Positions 9,194 through 21,100 of a stretch of DNA of 64,000 nt are shown piece by piece. The first letter of the stretch is position 1. Each line of letters begins with the position of its first letter. Source of the stretch: Microbacterium sp. 4R-513 (GTDB lineage Bacteria; Actinomycetota; Actinomycetes; Actinomycetales; Microbacteriaceae); NCBI RefSeq assembly GCF_011046485.1, contig NZ_CP049256.1:496001-560000 (forward strand), in the 5' to 3' direction. The translations under genes and the position numbers were made by a program. The notes under the pieces were generated by a model. That model had not been told where the DNA came from. It worked only from the letters and a program-made list of their open reading frames with translations, and made no database searches.

Positions 9194-12100
9194 CGACCCG
9201 GGATGCCTCGCCCCGGCCGGCGGCGAAGGACGAGGCCGCCGAGCACGAGGAGCATCAGCGCCGCGAGGAGAAGGCCGAACGGCGCTTCGACGCCCGTCGC
9301 TGCGAGGTCCGCGCCCGAGCCGGACTGCGCAGCCGGCTGACCCGAGCCGCCCGGCTGGCCGGGCTGACCCGGCTCACCGGGCTCGACCGGCTCTTCCGGC
9401 TCGGCGGGGACGAACGGGTCCGCGTTGATGTAGACGTTGCGCGCCTGCGCGTGGAGGTAGAGGCCGTCCTCGCTCCAGACGGAGTGGCTCACGGTCTGCA
9501 CGACCATGCCGGGCCCCGGCTGGCTCGTCGGCGCCGCGGTCAGCAGCTGAATCGGGTGGTGGTCGCCGGAACCGGCCTTGAGCCGCACGATGACGGTCTT
9601 CGGTGCGGTCTCGCCGATCTCGAAGATCAGGATGACCTGGTCGTGGAAGGTCAGACCGCCGTCGATCGAGATCTCGGCGTACGGGATGCCTCCCGCATAC
9701 GCCGCGGTGATCGTGATGTAGACCCGCGCCGTGGGCGGGGTGCCGAGCGCGATCGTGTAGCTGTCGGTCTCCTTGACGCCGGCCACGAGGGTCGTCGTGC
9801 CGTCGGTCTCGACGATGATGACCTGGCCTGTCCCGTCGACCTCGACAGGGACCGGGACCACGATCGGGTCTGCGGGCGCGAGCTCGTCGCCGGGCAGGCC
9901 ACGCGGGACACCTGCGGCATAGGGCGCAGCGGTGATCGTCGGCTCGCCGATGCTGTGCAGCTCGACGTGGAGCCCGGCGCCCTGGAGCAGCTTCACGAAC
10001 GGGTGGACCGGGTCGGGGCCGACGGCGAGGTCGGAGGCGAGCCCGGCGGTCAGCACCTGAAGGAGCGAGGCATCCACTCCCCCGTCGAGCGACAGCAGGC
10101 CGTTCGCGCGGAACGTGATCCCGTCCGCGAGGCGCACCGCGAGCAGCAGGAAGAGGTCGGCGCCCTCGTTGGCCTCGAGCCGCAGCTCGGCGACGTGCCC
10201 CGAGACGACGAACCTGTCGTCGCCGAGTCCGCCGTAGAGGACCGCCGGGAAGGAGATCCCGCGGCTCGCGTAGCCGAGCTCGGTGGAGACGGTGTCGAAA
10301 CCGTCGCCCGGCTGGACATTCGGCTCGGTGCGGGGGTCGCGAAGAACTGGCCGACGACGAACGTGTCGTTCCCGTCGCCGCCGAAGACGGTCGTGAGGGT
10401 GCTGTTGTCGTCGAAGACGAACGTGTCGTCGCCGTCGTAGCCGTTGACGGTCAGGCGCGCGTTGACGCCCTCGTCGTAGGCGATCCGCTCGACCGTCGCC
10501 TGACCGAGGTTGATCTGCGCGACGACTGCGGGGCGGCGTGCGTCCGGGTTCTCCGCGATCGCCGCGAGCGCGCGGAAGAGGAACAGGTCGGCGTCGTCGG
10601 TGCCGTAGATCGTGAGGCGGTTGAGACCCTGGGTGACCCCGCCGCCGCGGACGATGATCTGGTAGTCGTGGCCGACCGACTCCTCGCCGCCCCACGTCTG
10701 GACGAACACCTCGTTGTCGCCCGCCTGGCCGAACAGCACGAGCGAGTCGCGCACCTCGAGTCCGGCGAACGCGTCGCCGGGCGCCGCGATGTGCGTGCCC
10801 GTCATCGACTGCAGGCGCGTCACGAAGAAGCTGTCGTCGCCGTCGAGGTCGCCGGGCTTGTCGGAGGCGCTGCCGTAGACGAGGGTGTGGCCTCCGAGGA
10901 GCGTCTCGTCCAGGACGAACGTGTCGTCGCCTGCCCCGCCGAAGATGCGGGTCGGGTGCCCCGTCACCTCGCCCCCGAGGTAGACCATGACGTCCTCGGG
11001 CGCGAGCGGGCTCTGCCCGAACGCCGCGCGGATCGTGACGGTGTCGCCCGCGATGATCGTGCCGGCCGGGGCGATCACGTCGTTTCCGACGAGCAGCGTC
11101 ACGTCGCCGCCGGCGACGATGCGTCCTTCCGTCATCGTCACGAGGCCGTCGATCGTCTCGCCCTCCGTGAGCACCCAGAGGGTCTCGGGGTCGCCGCCGG
11201 CGACGAACGGCACCGTGAGGCGCACATCGCCGGTCTCGGCCTCGGCTCGCAGCACCAGCAGCGATCCCGACGCCTCCGTGACGAAGACGCCCGTCGGCGG
11301 TACGAAGATGATCGCGTCGCCGGGCACGGACAGCGCGTAGAGGCGTCCGTCCAGGGCTGTGTCGATCACGAGATCGGCACTGCGGTCCGGGCTGTCGCCG
11401 CCGATGGTGCCGCCGACGGCGATGAGGTCGATGTCGTGGCCGACGACGCGGGTCGCACCGTTGTCGACGTCGGAGCGGATCGACCCGGCGCGAGTGCGGA
11501 GCGACACGTCCGCGTCGCCGTCGCCCAGTCCATCGAACGACTGCACGAGGCTCACGTACAGCGTTCCGAGCACCTGATCGAGAAGGATGTCGCCGCCGGC
11601 GAGCGCCGTGAGGCTTCCGCGGCCCGAGTACGACGAGCGGATCTCGAGGAAGTCCGGAGTCGTCCCCGCGCCGCCGATGCGTCCCGAGACGCTCCCGGCG
11701 AAGAGCAGGATGTCGCGGCCCACGACGCGCGCCGAGCCGTCGGAGATGTCGCCGGCGTCGAGGATCGAGGCATCCGTCTCCTGCGTGATGAGCGTCACGT
11801 CGTCGAGGGTCGAGGTGATCGTCCCGACCCGGAGGTCGTCGACGGTCTCGAGGTCGGTGATCCAGCCGTTCGTGAGCAGCGTGATCTCGCCGTCGCCGTT
11901 CTGCGTGGAGTACTGCTGCGCCGGGAAGCGCAGCGAGAAGAGCGTCGCGTCGACGTTGCTCGTGACGGCGAACGTGATCCGGGTGGCGGGAGACGGGTGG
12001 AGCACCTTGATGTCGTCGCCCGCGCTCAGGTCGCTGAACGTGTAGTCGCTGTCGTGGAGGACGTTGTTCGTGCCCCACGCCACGAGCACGGGGTCGTCGA

Positions 12101-15100
12101 AGCCCGCCCAGGGGCCGGGGTCGGGGTGGAAGTAGGTGTGGTACTGCCCCGACGGCGGCGTGATGAGCGTTCCGAGGTCGGGCGGCGACACGACGTTGAC
12201 CTGCACGAGGTACGAGGTGAGCGGCGGCACATCCGAGCCGAAGAGCGAGTCATGCACGACGATGTCGATGTCGCGCCCGGCGTGGATGGGGCCGAGCACG
12301 GGCTTGAAAGCCGTGCCGGCGTACGGCGAGTTCACCGGCATCCGTGCGCTGTAGGTGATGTCGAGGACGACGTCGTCGCGCGCGTCGGCGACGAGCACGA
12401 CGGGGCGCGTCGGGTCGACGTCGTCGACGAGGAAGTCGCTCTGGACGAGGACGACCGGGATGGGCAGGCGGACCTCGGTGCCGAGGATCGTGAAGACCTG
12501 CCCGATGGATCCCTGGTTCGCGTGCAGGAGAGCGATGTTCGTGCGAACGCTGCCGGTCGCCGTGGCCTGGATGTCGCCGTGCTCGTTGATCACCGACGTC
12601 GTGCCGATGGGGTTGTCGATCGCGCCCTGCAGGCGGATGTCGGGCGTGCCGGGTCCGGCCCAGTTCGCGATGTCGACGAGGGTCGGGATGAAGATGAGCC
12701 GGCCGATGTGGAACCGGAAGGCGCTGGAGTCCTCGGCCTGCACGTTGACCGTCGCACCGATGTCGTCGAGGTTGGCGACGCTGATGCCGTTCACCCACAG
12801 GTCGCGGCTCGAGTAGTTGTACAGGCGCACGAAGTCGAAGGTGTTCTGCACCTGGAGCGTGCCCTGGTCGCCCGTGAGGGTGCCGACCTGGTTGCCGTCG
12901 GGGTTGTTGATGTAATAGGTCGCCGAGCCGCCGCCGTTGTTCTCGATGGGGTCGACCACGATGGCGCGGCCGACGGGAATCGTCTGGCCGAGCGTGTAGA
13001 TGGTGCCGAGATCGTCGCGCACCGTGACGGCGTACTTCTTGATGATCTTGCCCGTCGCGTCGACGACGAGGGTGGGGTTCGGCGCATGCAGGACGACGTC
13101 GGCATTCCACTCGATCCAGCGGTAGCGGTTGTCGGACACGTTGCCGTCCGCGCCGCCGAAGTCGATGAACCCGCCGCCCGTCGAGGCCTGGGGTTGCACG
13201 ACCACCCCGACGTGGAGCGCCTCGACGCGGAGGGTCGCGGTGCGGATCCGCACGCCCTTCTCGGCGGTGACGGAGGAGGTCGCGCTGTAGTCGGCCACCG
13301 CGTCGGCATCGCTGTCACCGCCGAAGCAGCCGCAGGTGGCGCGGGCGTCGGCGTGCAGCTCGACGTTCTGATGCTGAGCGCGGATCGTGACGGTCTGGTA
13401 GCCGATGATCTTGGCGTGGTTCACGAGCTGGACGTGGACGTTCGAGCTGAGGTGCACCTCCGACCGGGCGTCGGAGTCCTCGAAGGCGCCATCGCCGTTC
13501 GACCGGTTGTAGTCCAGGAGATAGGTCGAGATCATCTGCGCGGCCAGCAGGACGTTGTCCGCCTCGATGTGCGCCGCGCCGCCCACGGTGAGGGTCGCGT
13601 CGTTGTTCGCGAAGATGTGGCACGACGAGCAGTCGTCGCCCGAGGTCGAGCTGCCGGCGAACGAACCGCCGTCGGCCGCCGACCGGAGCTCAGACTGCAT
13701 CGCGGTCGACGAGGTCGCCGTGATGTCGTTCCACGCCGTGATCCTGCCGTCGAGGGTGACGTGCGAGGCGGTGCCCAGCGTCGCGCGCGTCTGCGACTCC
13801 GTGCCGTGGCCGAAGCCGCCCGCACTCGAGTACGCGTAGCCGTTGGCGCTCGCGACGCTCAGCGGATCGATCACGACACTGCCGCCCGTCGTGGCGAGTT
13901 CCGTCCCGCCCTTGATCCACACGTTCGTGGTCGCCTTGGCGTTGACCTCGGCACGGGCGTGGGTCACGGAGATGAAGCCGAGCCCCTGTGACGTTCCGTC
14001 GGCGAGGCCGGCCGCGGTGTTGAGCACGTGGACGCCGATGTCGCCGCCCGCGAGGATCCGGGCCCCGTCGCCCACCGTCACATCGACCGTCGCATCGACG
14101 TTGACGACGGGCTTCGTCTCGCCCACCGCGATGAACCCGACGCCCTCGCCCGCGACCCGGGCCTCGCTGTAGGTCCCCGCCGGGAGCGACGGTGCGACCG
14201 AGGTCACCTGGACGCTCTGGGTCCCCGTCCCGTCGGCGGTGAGGTCGAGGACGAGCTTTCCCGCGCCGGCCGTCGGCGAGATGTCCACGACGGCGGGGAC
14301 GAAGCGTCCTGTGCCAATGCTGCCGTTGGCGCCGAGCGGGATGTGCACGCAGACCCCGAGGATCTCGATGAGCGTCAGGCCGAACGACGTGGGCGTCGCG
14401 TCGCAGATGCGGTAGGTCTGGCCGTTCTGCAGCCCCGCGATGGGCTGCTGACCGGGGGCGAAGAGCTGGTGCAGCACGGCGAGGCCCGCGGCGGACAGGT
14501 CGGGCGTCAGGCCGAGGAACGTGACGGGGATGACCCCTCCGCCGCCGTCGTCGCAGTTGCCGAGCGCGTGGCACAGGCTGTCGGCGAGCTGGATGCGGTT
14601 GTCGTCGAGCCGGATCACCCAGTAGGTGGTGTTCTGCGAGAGTCCGCCGAGCGCTCCGCCCGTCGACCGGTAGACGACCTGGTCGCCCGTCTGCAGGCCG
14701 TGCTGGCGGATCGCGATGACGTCGTTGTTCTGCGTCTGGAAGGTCGGCGGACTGCCCACCTGAACGGGGCTGCCCGAGGCATCCACCACGATGTCGACAC
14801 GGCTCGAGTAGAACGACGCCTTCGCGGGCGGCGCGATGTACTGCACCATCTGCCCGTCGGTGTACGAGTTCGGCGCGTTGATGACGTCGTCGGTCTCGTT
14901 GACGTCGCCGCCGTCGAACTCGACGGGCGCCTGAGGCGTGTCGGCGTCGATGAGCTGGATGCGCAGCTCGTCGAGCACCCGCACGAAGTAGGCGTGCCCG
15001 TTCTGCAGCCCGCCGACGACGAAGCCGAACGCCGTGTAGTAGACGCGCTGGCCGTTGATGAAGTTGTGCGCACGCGTGAACGTGATGATGTCGTTCGCGC

Positions 15101-18100
15101 CGTCGATCGTGTTGCCGTCGAAGGCCGCTCCGAGCTGGATCTGGGTCGGCGAGACCACGAGCACGCTGTACTTCGTGCCGTCGACGAGTCCGCCCACGGC
15201 GGTCCCGCCGTCGCGGTGGTACGTGACGGTCGCCGAGTCGTCGAGGCCGTGCGGGCCCGAGAGCGTGATGGTGTCGGTCGCGGGGTCGACGCCCGAGACC
15301 GCGTCGAACGCGAAGGTCGGGAGAGGCGGCGGCGAAGCGGAGTTCTGCTGGGCGGTGAGGGTGACCGTGCCGCCGGCCGTGAGGGTCGTCCCGTTGGTCA
15401 CCGACAGCCGGACGACCGGGAACGTCTCGGCGAGCGCGCGGTTGGCCGAGATCGTCAGCGCCCCTGCCGAGAAGTTCTGCGCGTACGAGAGCGACACGGG
15501 CTGTGCGATCGCGCGCACCTCGACGTTGCCGCTCACCGTGATCGCCGATCCGGCGCCCACTGTCGCCTCGACGACGGGCCGCACGCGGGCGTGCGCCGCA
15601 CCGCTGTCGATCGTGATGGCGCCGCCCGCCGTGCTGCTCAGCTTCGCAACGGCGGTGTCGGTCGACTGCGCCGTGACCGAGAGGGATGCCGCGGCGGGCA
15701 CCGTGGCGGCGAACTGCGCGAGCGTCGAGCCGTCGATGAACGCGTCGGGCTCGGCGACGTTGACGGTCAGCGCTCCCCCGTTGACCGAGCCGCCCGCGGT
15801 GGTCGCGGAGTTGGTGGAGGTCGCAGCGACCGTGATGGCCGCCGCGGGGGCGTTGACCGTCGCGCCGTTGTAGACGCGGGCGCGGGTGATCGCGGCATCC
15901 GTGATGAGGGCCTGGGCGTTCGAGTACGTGATGCTGATGAGCCCGAACGAGAGCCCGCCGGACGTCGAGTTCACGGTGCGGTTGGCCGTCGCCTTGACCG
16001 AGAGAGCGGTGCCGCCCGACTGGCGGCCGGAGAAGTCGGCGGTCGCTGCGGCGGCGATCCGCGCCGTCGGCATTGCGACGTCGATGACGATCGCACCGCC
16101 CGAGGCCAGGTCGGTCTTGGCCGTGACCGTCGAGGTCAGCGTCGTCTCGACCGCGACGGCTCCCGACGTGGCGAGCGCGCCCGAGCCGTAGCGCGCCGCC
16201 ACCGAGGCGGAGTTGAACAGCTCGGCGTCGACGACCGTGCCGGTGAAGCCGAAGAGGCCGAGCGTGCTCGACTGGATCTCCGCGTCGACGTTCGCCCGCC
16301 CGTCGGCCTTGACGGCGACGCCGGTGGAAGCCGTGACCACCCCGTCGTACGCCGCCGTGACGGGAGCGCCGAAGCGCGCGAGGGCGGCGAAGATGCCGGC
16401 CGAGATGAGACCGCCGCCGTCGCTCGCGATGGCGGCCACGGCGTGCGCGCCGTCGCGGCTCTCCGCGAGGAGCGAGACGGCTCCGGATGCCGCGAGCGAG
16501 ACGCCCGCCGCGACCGACGCCGTCGTGGCGGCCGATGCCTCGACCGTCGCGCTCGCGATCGTGCCGCGCAGGCCGACGATGGAGATCTCGGCGAGGCGCG
16601 CCGTGGCATCGACCGCATTGCGGGAGGACGCTGTCATCGCGAACGACCCGGAGGTCGCCGACGCGGCGGTGAAGGACGCGCGGGTCTCGGCCGAGATGGT
16701 CGCCTCGGGCAGCAGTCCGCCGATGGTGAAGAGGCCGATCGTGAGCTTGCGCATGTCGGCGTCGGCGTCGTTCTGCGACCACGCCGTGATCGCGACCGGG
16801 CCGGCGCCGGCCAGGATGCTGCGGCCCGGCGACGCCACCTCGGCGACGACGGCCGCCTCTGCGGTGACGCGGGCGATCGCTCCGCCGATGCCGCCGTCGA
16901 TGATGCCGGCGGAGTTGAGGTCGGCGTTCGACGAGGCGGCGTTCGTGCCGCGCGCCTCGACGGTGAGCCCCTGGCCGTTGAGCCCGCTCGTCACGAGGGC
17001 CTGCGTCGCCGCGGCGATGAGCGCCGTCGGGACGCTGAACGAGAGGCTCAGGAAGCCGAAGGACGAGGCATCCGTCGTCGCCGTCGCCGTGTTCTGGGCC
17101 ACCGCCCGGAGCGCCGTCGCTCCCGTCGAGGTGACGTCGGTCACGAGCCGGGCGCGCGTCGCCGCGCTCGCGAGGATCTGCGCATCCACGCCGGAGACCG
17201 TGACCTTGAAGGTGCCGATGCCGGCCGTCGCGACGTCGGCGTCGGCCTTGTTCTGCGACTGCGCCGAGACCTCGACCGAGGCCGAGGCGAGCACGGGGCT
17301 CGAGATCTCGGCCGTCGTCGCGCCCCGGAGGTGCGCTGTGCCCCAGTAGCCGCCGCCGTCGAAGAGCACGCCGCCCGTCAGTGCGCTGATGCCGATCCGC
17401 GCGAGGTTGCCCTCGCCGCCGTCGGTCGCGATCCGGGCCGACGCGCTCACGGCCCCCGTGCTGCGGATCGTGCCCGAGTCGATGAGGGCCTCGACGACGG
17501 CGCGGTCGGTGACCTCGGCCGTCGCGACCACGCCCGTGACGCCGACGCCGAACGAAACCGTGACGACCTTGACCGTCGCGGTCGCCTGGTTCTGGCCGAT
17601 CGCGTCGACGTCGACACCTCCGGATGCCGTGACGTCGCCGCGCATCCGGGCCTGCGTGAGGCCCGACACGGTGGCGGTGGGCACCTGGGCCGAGAGGGTG
17701 ATGGCGCCGATGCTGCCGCCGGGGGTGTCGGCCGTCGTCCGGTTGCGCGAGTCCGCCGACACGGCGATGACGCCGCCCGTCGAGAACTGCGCACCGTCGG
17801 TGACGAGGGCCGTCGTGTCGCGCGAGATGTCGCTGTCGGCGAAGTTGAGCCCGACCGTCGCGATGCCCGTCTGCAGCGAGAACGTCTGCGTGCTCGCCGT
17901 GTTGCGGGCGGTGGCCGCGATGCTCGCGCCACCCGCGAGCCAGGCGTTCCCAGCGAACTCGGCCGCCGTGCGGCCGGAGATCGTGCTCGTCGCCCCGACG
18001 CCCGTGAGCGACAGGCCGACGCCGCCAGACACCGAGTAGGCCTGAACGGGAGCCGCGATGATCGAGTTCGCCTCGACGGCGAGCCCGCCCCCGGGGCCGC

Positions 18101-21100
18101 CGACGCCGATGTCGACCGTGCCGATCCGGGCGACGGTGTCGCCGTGCACGTCGGCGACGGCGATCGAGGCGCCGGCCGCGACGAGGGCGATAGCCACGCC
18201 GATCGTGAGCGGGGCGACGCGGCGGTCGGTGGCGGCGCGTGCCGAGACGGTTCCGCCGGCCGCCGGGATGAGCGCGCCGTCATCGATGTGCGCGTACTGG
18301 CGCGCGTCGCTGTCGAGCACCACGATCTGCCCGGCGACGCTCAGGAGCCCGAGCGATCCGCTGAACGCGATCGCCGACGTGTCCTCGACGTGGCCCGCTC
18401 GCACCGCGATGTCGCCGCCTGCCGAGACGACGGCACCCGTCGCGATCACGGCATCCGTGAGGGAGCGGAGGTTCGCGATGACGATCGACGCGCCGAGTGC
18501 GCCCACGCCGCCCGACACCGAGCCGGCGAGGCCGAAGTAGCTGTCGCGCGCCTCCGACGTCACGGCGACGTCATCGCCCGCGAAGAGGAACGCTCCCCCG
18601 CCGATGCGGCTCGTCGTCCCGCGGAGGGCGGGGGGCGACGCGAAGGTGCTCATGACGACGCCCGATCCGGGGGCCGCTCCGGCGACGGATGCCGCGGCAC
18701 TGTCGATCGCGCCCTTCTTGCGCTGAGCCGTCCGAGTGCCCGACGTGTCGTTCGCGCCGTTGAGGATCGACGAGTAGCCGTTGGCGCCCGTCCCCGAGGC
18801 TGCCTGGTCGGCCTGGTTCTGCGGCGTGCCGTCGGCGGAGCTCAGCGCGTCGTGGTTCGTCCCGTCGTCGCTGTAGGTGCTCGTCGGCGCGGCGCCCGCG
18901 GTCCACACCGACACCGAGCCGGCGACACCGACGAATCCGCCGCCGACGCTCACCGCGTAGGTCTGGATGCTGCGCGACGACAGGGCCTGGATGCGCATGT
19001 CGTCGCTCGCCCACACGGCGGCGTGGTCGCCGACCCCGGCCGAGACGGCGATGTCGAGCACGCCGATGTCGATGCCGCCCGTGACGCCGACGAAGCCGCC
19101 GGCGATGCCGCCGCCGATCGTGAAGGTGTCGGTCCGGTCGGTCGCGCTGACCGACACGGACTGCGCCGCACCCGCGTTCGCGCGGTCGGCATTGATGAGC
19201 GTCGGACGCGCGGCCGAGCTCTCGACGGCCGCCGTCGTGGTGCCGGTGATGAGCGTGACGTCGACGGCGCCCGACACGCCGACGAAGCCGAAGCCGCCCG
19301 AGACGGCCAGGCCGAAGAGGTTCTGGCTCGAGGAGGCCAGGATCGCGAGGCCCGACTGCGACCCGACGGGGAAGACGTCGCCCGAGATCGTGCCGGTCGG
19401 GATGCCGCCGAGCGACCAGCCGCCGCGCGCACGCGCATCCACCCGGCTTCCGACGCCGATCGTGGCGGCGGTGTCCTTGGTGACGGAGACGACGACGACG
19501 CCGGCGCCGATGCCCGCGAAGCCCACGCCGAGCCCGCCCGCGACGGTCGTGAGGTCCGTGTCGTCGGCCGCGGCGACGAGGACGTTGTTCCCGGCGTCGA
19601 TCGTGACGCCGGTCGCGACCCGAGCGGCTGTGTGCGCGTCGATCACGATGGCGGCGACCGCGACGGCCACGCCTGCCACACCGGCACCCACGGCAGCTGC
19701 AACGCCCGTGACGTCCTGGCTGGCCGACGCGGTGACGAGCACATCGCCCCGTGCCCGGACGATCGCATCGTCGGCGATCGTCGCGTCGACGTCGAGCGTG
19801 ACGATGTCGACGGCGGCGTTGGTCGAGATGCCCGCCATGCCGCCGCCGACGGATGCCGAGACCATGAGCTGCCGGAAAGCTCCGCCGGCTGCGACCGTGA
19901 CGGACTGCAGCGCGGCCGCCCCCGTGTTGTCGTCGTTGACGCGCGCGGCGCGGCCGACGAAGGCGTCGGTGTCGGCGTCGACGACGTTGACGTTGCCCGC
20001 CGCGCCGACTCCGGCGGTCGCCGCGATCGCGACGCTCGCACCGACAGCGAGGATCTCGTCGCTGTTGTTGGCGATGACGCCGACGCCGAAGAGGGTGCCC
20101 GTGCGCGGCACGACCGTGCGGATGCCCGTGATGACCGCCGGGTCGCCGGGAGGCTGCGCTCCCTGGCGCACGAAGCTGTGCGCGCGGCCGGTCGCGACCG
20201 ACGGGTCGAGGTCGATGAAGGTCTGCACCGCGCCGCTGCAGCCGCTGGCGAGAGGGTTCGCCTCGCACGCGGTGCGGGCGAGGCGGAAGCTGTTCGGCCC
20301 GGTCATCACGACGAAGTACGTCGCGCCGTCGACGAGCCCGCCGATCGCCGCTCCCCCGTTGGTCGTGTAGAGCACGCCGTCGCCGGTCTGCAGCGGGGCG
20401 GGGGTGTTCGCGTCGTCCTTCGACGGCATGTCGTACGGGAGCGTGACGACGTTCGTCCCGCCGTTCACGTCGGTCGAGGGGGTGAAGTACGGCGCGATGC
20501 GCTCGGGGACCGTCGCCTGATCGGACCGGAAGATGCGCTGCGACTGCCCGGGACGCGCGGGGGCGACGAGCGCGATCGGCGCGCCGCCGGGCGTGAGCGA
20601 CAGGCGCAGACGCGTCGGGAACGCGGCATCCACGATCGCGTAGTACGCCGTGCCCGGCGAGAGGCCGATGATCGGCTGCCCACCGCCGGTGTCGTAGCCC
20701 ACCTGCTGGCCGTCCTCGATGCCATGGACGTAGCCGAGCTCGAGCTGGTTGCCGCCGATGATCGCCGTCTGGGGGTTGAAGCGCGTGTCGGTGTAGTGGA
20801 TGTCGTAGCCGCCGACCGTCGAGGCGAGGCCCGCGCCGCCTCCGAGCGCCGTGACGCGCGACAGGTCGCCGATGAACGCCGTCGTCGTCTTGTGCAGCAC
20901 GGGTACGACGGCCGTGAGGCCGACCGAGGCGGTGCCGGAGCCGGCGACCGATCCCGAGATCAGATCCATCGTCAGGACCTCGTTGGCCGAGATCCGGGCG
21001 CTCCCGCCCGCGACCACGACGGCTCGGGATGCCGCGCACAGCGCCTCGGTCGCGGTCGCCGCGCCGCACACCTCGCCGACGAACGCCTTCGTGACGATCG

